Below, piece after piece: positions 62,106 to 64,000 of a stretch of DNA of 64,000 bases. The position numbers and the translations under genes are program-made. Origin of the DNA: Trebouxia sp. TZW2008 (Eukaryota; Chlorophyta; Trebouxiophyceae; Trebouxiales; Trebouxiaceae); the NCBI GenBank assembly GCA_002118135.1, contig BDIU01000176.1, forward strand, positions 1 through 64,000, written 5' to 3'. Within the stretch, counting starts at the first letter, position 1. Every line of letters begins with the position of its first letter. Below the pieces are notes generated by a model. The model saw nothing but the letters and a program-made list of their open reading frames with translations, was not told the origin of the DNA and made no database searches.

Positions 62106-64000
62106 ATTGCCGTTATTGGTGTGGCTGCCATCCTTTTGCTGCTACTTCTGGCATTATTCCCATGCAGAAGTACATCTAGCACTGACAATCATGGAGGCAC
62201 ACAGGGTGGTCTGTACAAATTAGACACAGACCTTGAGGATCGACTGCAAAGCCGCGTTGAATGTTGACAAACATGACCAGGGCCACACCAGCAGGTAAGG
62301 CCGCCCCTAATGGCCCCAGTGGGGCTGTCACAGTCCCCAGGTTCAAGGCTGGTTGGCACAGGTCAGAGAACCACAACAGCCCTCCTGTACCAAACAATCA
62401 GCCAAGTCAGTCCAGCCAAGACGACATAAGACGAAGAAGAAGCGGAAGAGAAGCATGAGAGAGGACAAAAGCAGCATTGGCGGGGAGGGCTGCCCCTACT
62501 GACCCCAGTGCAGCTGTTGTACTGTTCAGGTCCAAGTGTGATGGGTTGGCACAGGTCTGTAACAGGACAGCCCTCCTGCTCTGCACAATCAGCCAAGTCA
62601 GTCCAGCTAAAACGACATAAGATGCATAAGAAGCTGAGGAGGGTGAAAGAGAACAAAAGTAGTATCGGCTGAGAGGGCTGCCCCTAACGGCCCCAGTGCG
62701 GCTGTGGCACCCATCAAGCCTAAAGTTGTTTGGCACAGGTCTGAGCACAGAACAGCCCTCCTGATCTGCAGACTGATGTGCCTTACTTAGCATCAGCAAC
62801 GGCAAGTACACCACATGCTGTTTGCTGGAACTGCTACAAACCCTGAAATTGGCCAAGCATGCCACATGATGTGAAGCCTGTTGCGTTGATGCAGACTGTG
62901 CAATGCTGAAAGTGAAGATACAGTTTACACCAATGCTGCATCCTTAGCTGCAAGAACAGGCATTATTGGGTTCATTTCTGGGCTGCAATCTACATCAAGA
63001 TTGCTAAAAACACTCAAAAGGGATGCTTTGCTGCAGCACATAACAAATTGTCTCTGGAAGGACAGCATCAAGCTGCACTTCACCTATTGGGACACTTTTG
63101 AAATGTGAAAGAAAGTAAGTCAAGCTGACCTGTGTCAAAGCCTGGCCAAGCTGTGGCGGACATCCTCCGCACTGCCATCACAGCTGTCACAAAGAAGGGG
63201 ATCTGCATTCAAGCCACCCCATGTTGTCAAACATTGCTGTGTGCTGCTTGCTCAGCACAATTTGGCTGTCTAAATCAAGAGGAATCTGCAAAACGCCAAC
63301 AACTTTCACTGCATAGGGCAGTCAACAGCTATGTGTGCACTGATGCTCAAGATGGATTGCACACAAGCTCCTTGCGCCAATGACACCCCCTTACAGGCAC
63401 TTCTGTGACAAACGAAAACTGCGCTCATCAGATAGGACAACAATGCAGTGTGCGACACACATGAGTTGAGCCACCAAAGAAGTCTTTTCGTTTTGTCAAA
63501 TGAAGCCTCCATGCTGCTTGCTTGCAACAACATCACACTGCTCTGGCTAAAATTACTCGCAGCGAAGCAAGCGTCAGGTAATGTGTCAACCCCATTTGTT
63601 GCTGTGCATAGGTGATTCAAACATAAAAGCAAGATGAAGCTTTTGTGATGTTGCCAGTGAGCTGAGGCACAACAGGGAGGAGCAAAGCTAAGCATTTGGG
63701 CCACATTTACTGCCATAATCCATACAATGTGAGGTTGATTGCTGTCAGCTGATCATTAAAATGCAAAGAAGAGCCGAGGGGTGTGACCTTTTACTGTTTT
63801 GCTACATCACAAACAGGAGAAGCACAGCTGAGCACCTGAGCTACAGGTGCTGCCAGAATCCAAGCGGGATGTGGGATTGAGTGTTGTCGCCTCAAAGCTG
63901 CAACTTTCTGCAGAGTCTGTTGAATCCTGTCCTTGCCTGCTGGAGCTGCATCGCCAGATGGCTGCGTGCTTCTGACCTGCGTACCATCAAAATGCCAGTC
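57429..64000 (-). CDS. OXA1/YidC-family mitochondrial insertase with C-terminal TPR domain (OXA2-like), 5' end outside the window
   Basis: Inserts proteins into the inner mitochondrial membrane; plant OXA2-type members with TPRs act in cytochrome oxidase assembly. Reading on the minus strand: an exon from the window edge (IQQTLQKVAALRRQHSIPHP then AWILAAPVAQ) fits the loop and membrane helix of Oxa1. The exon at about 62397-62230 reads GGLLWFSDLCQPALN and GAALPAGVALVMFVNIQRGF, matching the 'GGxxWFxDLTxPD' region. The exon at about 60977-60835 reads LQWVMRNVKLLMEWVTVPIL and LPQGAVLYWLASSLSALAQ, the last helices. The exon at 60437-60163 is a Gln/Ala-rich linker. Exons at about 58.69-58.53 kb (LQPTLAPAHFALGQNHAALR) and 58.14-57.43 kb (AQQMQAEHDAALQSLDTANAL; KALLAKASILKQLERTSEAN) are TPRs. 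The stop is at 57429. Many segments are locally duplicated, so the true exon choice is uncertain. Confidence 0.75.
57790..58140 (-). repeat. Two tandem copies of a TPR-coding segment in the OXA2-like gene
   Basis: On the minus strand, QQARCWVGAGIAQQMQAEHN at about 58.13 kb and QQARCWFGAGIAQQMQAEHD at about 57.92 kb each start a unit. The units continue AALQSIGVAYSLCLQGLQQ and AALQSLDTANALCLHGLQQ. Period is about 200 bp. Between them the frame stays open, so both may be coding, or the first may be spliced out at the CAG/GTGAG-like site near 57954. Confidence 0.8.
58525..58910 (-). repeat. Duplicated TPR exon, one copy intact and one decayed
   Basis: The segment at about 58690-58625 (AGGCAGTGCTGGGATGCCCCTATACTGCCCTC on the plus strand) recurs at about 58850-58905 (AGGCAGTGCTGGGATGCCCCTATGCTGCCCTC). 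The left copy encodes LQRAVQLQPTLAPAHFALG. The right copy has lost one base (…GGGGCAT…) and its frame breaks. Confidence 0.85.
59652..60437 (-). repeat. Three tandem copies of the linker exon of the OXA2-like gene
   Basis: CCTTGAGTAGCGCA begins related copies near 59656, 59891 and 60164 (spacing about 235 and 273 bp). Read on minus, the right copy is an intact exon: QQQAAFQQTAEGNSIGQQA, then MAKLLEVSPQIKELAASM and TDANSALLK. The left copy keeps QQQAAFQQTAKGN and MAKLLHLS but has stops. The middle copy is also broken and contains an internal duplication of CCTTTTGCTGTGG. Confidence 0.9.
60943..61440 (-). repeat. Four tandem 144-bp copies around the start of a membrane-helix exon of the OXA2-like gene
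   Basis: The motif CACTGA(C/T)GTACCTGCAG begins at 60970, 61114, 61258 and 61403, a period of 144-145 bp. On minus each copy holds an acceptor-like CTGCAG followed by GTACxTCAGTGCTGCA(A/G)TGGGTGATGCG. Only the leftmost copy runs on into an open exon (MRNVKLLMEWVTVP); the others turn into AAACCCAGATGTCATCAGG-type sequence. At least one copy has a stop (TAG) in place of TGG. Confidence 0.92.
61989..62106 (+). repeat. Interrupted (CTG)n trinucleotide tract
   Basis: About 115 bp of CTG/TTG triplets, with the longest pure run near 62068-62104. On the plus strand it reads CTG; minus-strand frames read poly-Ala or poly-Gln/Ser. It lies in what I take to be an intron of the OXA2-like gene. Confidence 0.92.
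62200..62800 (-). repeat. Three tandem copies (about 190 bp) of a membrane-helix exon of the OXA2-like gene
   Basis: G(C/G)CTGCCCCTA-type starts and GGCCCCAGTGNGGCTG lie near 62301, 62491 and 62679, spacing about 190 bp. On minus the left copy reads GGLLWFSDLCQPALNLGTVT, then PLGPLGAALPAGVALVMF. The other copies read GSVGAALPANAAFVL and GPLGAALSADTTFVLF, with frame breaks in the flanking GG-W-F-x-DL part. Only the left copy looks like a working Oxa1 segment. Confidence 0.88.
63640..63905 (-). repeat. Two related copies of another OXA2-like exon segment near the right edge
   Basis: On minus, WILAAPVAQVLSCASPVCDV (about 63.88-63.82 kb) and IMAVNVAQMLSFAPPCCASA (about 63.72-63.66 kb) are parallel in sequence (plus strand GAGGAGCAAAGCTAAGCATTTGGGCCACATTTACTGCC versus GAGAAGCACAGCTGAGCACCTGAGCTACAGGTGCTGCC). 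Only the right copy has the upstream Oxa1-like helix. Confidence 0.75.

Noticed and set aside
61976..62188. Poly-Ala/Thr open frame over the CTG tract
   Set aside because: It is a translation of a trinucleotide repeat without flanking protein-like sequence.
62261..62865. Several overlapping plus and minus frames of 65-152 codons
   Set aside because: They are shadows created by the three-copy repeat of an OXA2-like exon; only the left copy has an Oxa1-like sequence.

Overview
This is a nuclear window from a eukaryote, most likely a green alga of the Chlorophyta. A trebouxiophyte is my best guess, but that is inference. Genes are split into many short exons by GT..TGCAG introns of about 100-600 bp, and there are no operons or Shine-Dalgarno sites. 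The gene set is plant-like: a plastid-type shikimate kinase with a transit-peptide-like N terminus, an SnRK2-type kinase, an OXA insertase fused to TPRs as in plant mitochondrial OXA2, a CBP60-like protein, and a nuclear complex I 75 kDa subunit with a mitochondrial presequence. Base composition is near 50% GC.

Layout. 0.36-14.0 kb (+): one large gene encoding a signal peptide, leucine-rich-repeat ectodomain, one membrane helix and two class III nucleotidyl cyclase domains. The first cyclase domain keeps the metal-binding Asp residues. The second keeps the Asn/Arg transition-state pair. 15.9-26.2 kb (+): a CBP60-like protein with a Cys-rich segment and a long Pro/Gln/Ser-rich tail. 27.5-29.9 kb (-): SnRK2-like kinase. 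30.4-30.9 kb (-): a small two-exon protein with two UIM-like motifs. 31.9-37.7 kb (-): complex I 75 kDa subunit. 38.1-39.7 kb (-): a MogA of bacterial type in six exons, divergent from 40.1-41.1 kb (+), the proteasome beta-1 subunit. 41.4-45.1 kb: a small Lys-rich minus-strand ORF and a pair of paralogous orphan proteins. 46.8-49.4 kb (-): a coiled-coil protein, divergent from 50.1-52.5 kb (+), a Ser-rich coiled-coil protein. 53.2-57.1 kb (+): shikimate kinase. 57.4-64.0 kb (-, 5' end outside the window): OXA2-type insertase with TPRs.

Two themes stand out. First, the LRR-receptor-like protein carries a cyclase pair whose active-site residues are divided between the two domains, as in animal transmembrane adenylate cyclases. 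It could turn an extracellular cue into cAMP. Second, the right third of the window is full of local tandem copies of exon segments. Four decaying partial copies of one exon lie around the real one in the shikimate kinase gene, and five or six separate exon-containing segments of the OXA gene are repeated two to four times. Most of the extra copies are broken and now lie in introns.

Limits: exon borders were read by eye from splice signals and frame continuity. They are firm for the mogA-like, proteasome and UIM-like genes and for most of shikimate kinase, and approximate elsewhere. CDS coordinates give the genomic span from start to stop codon, introns included.
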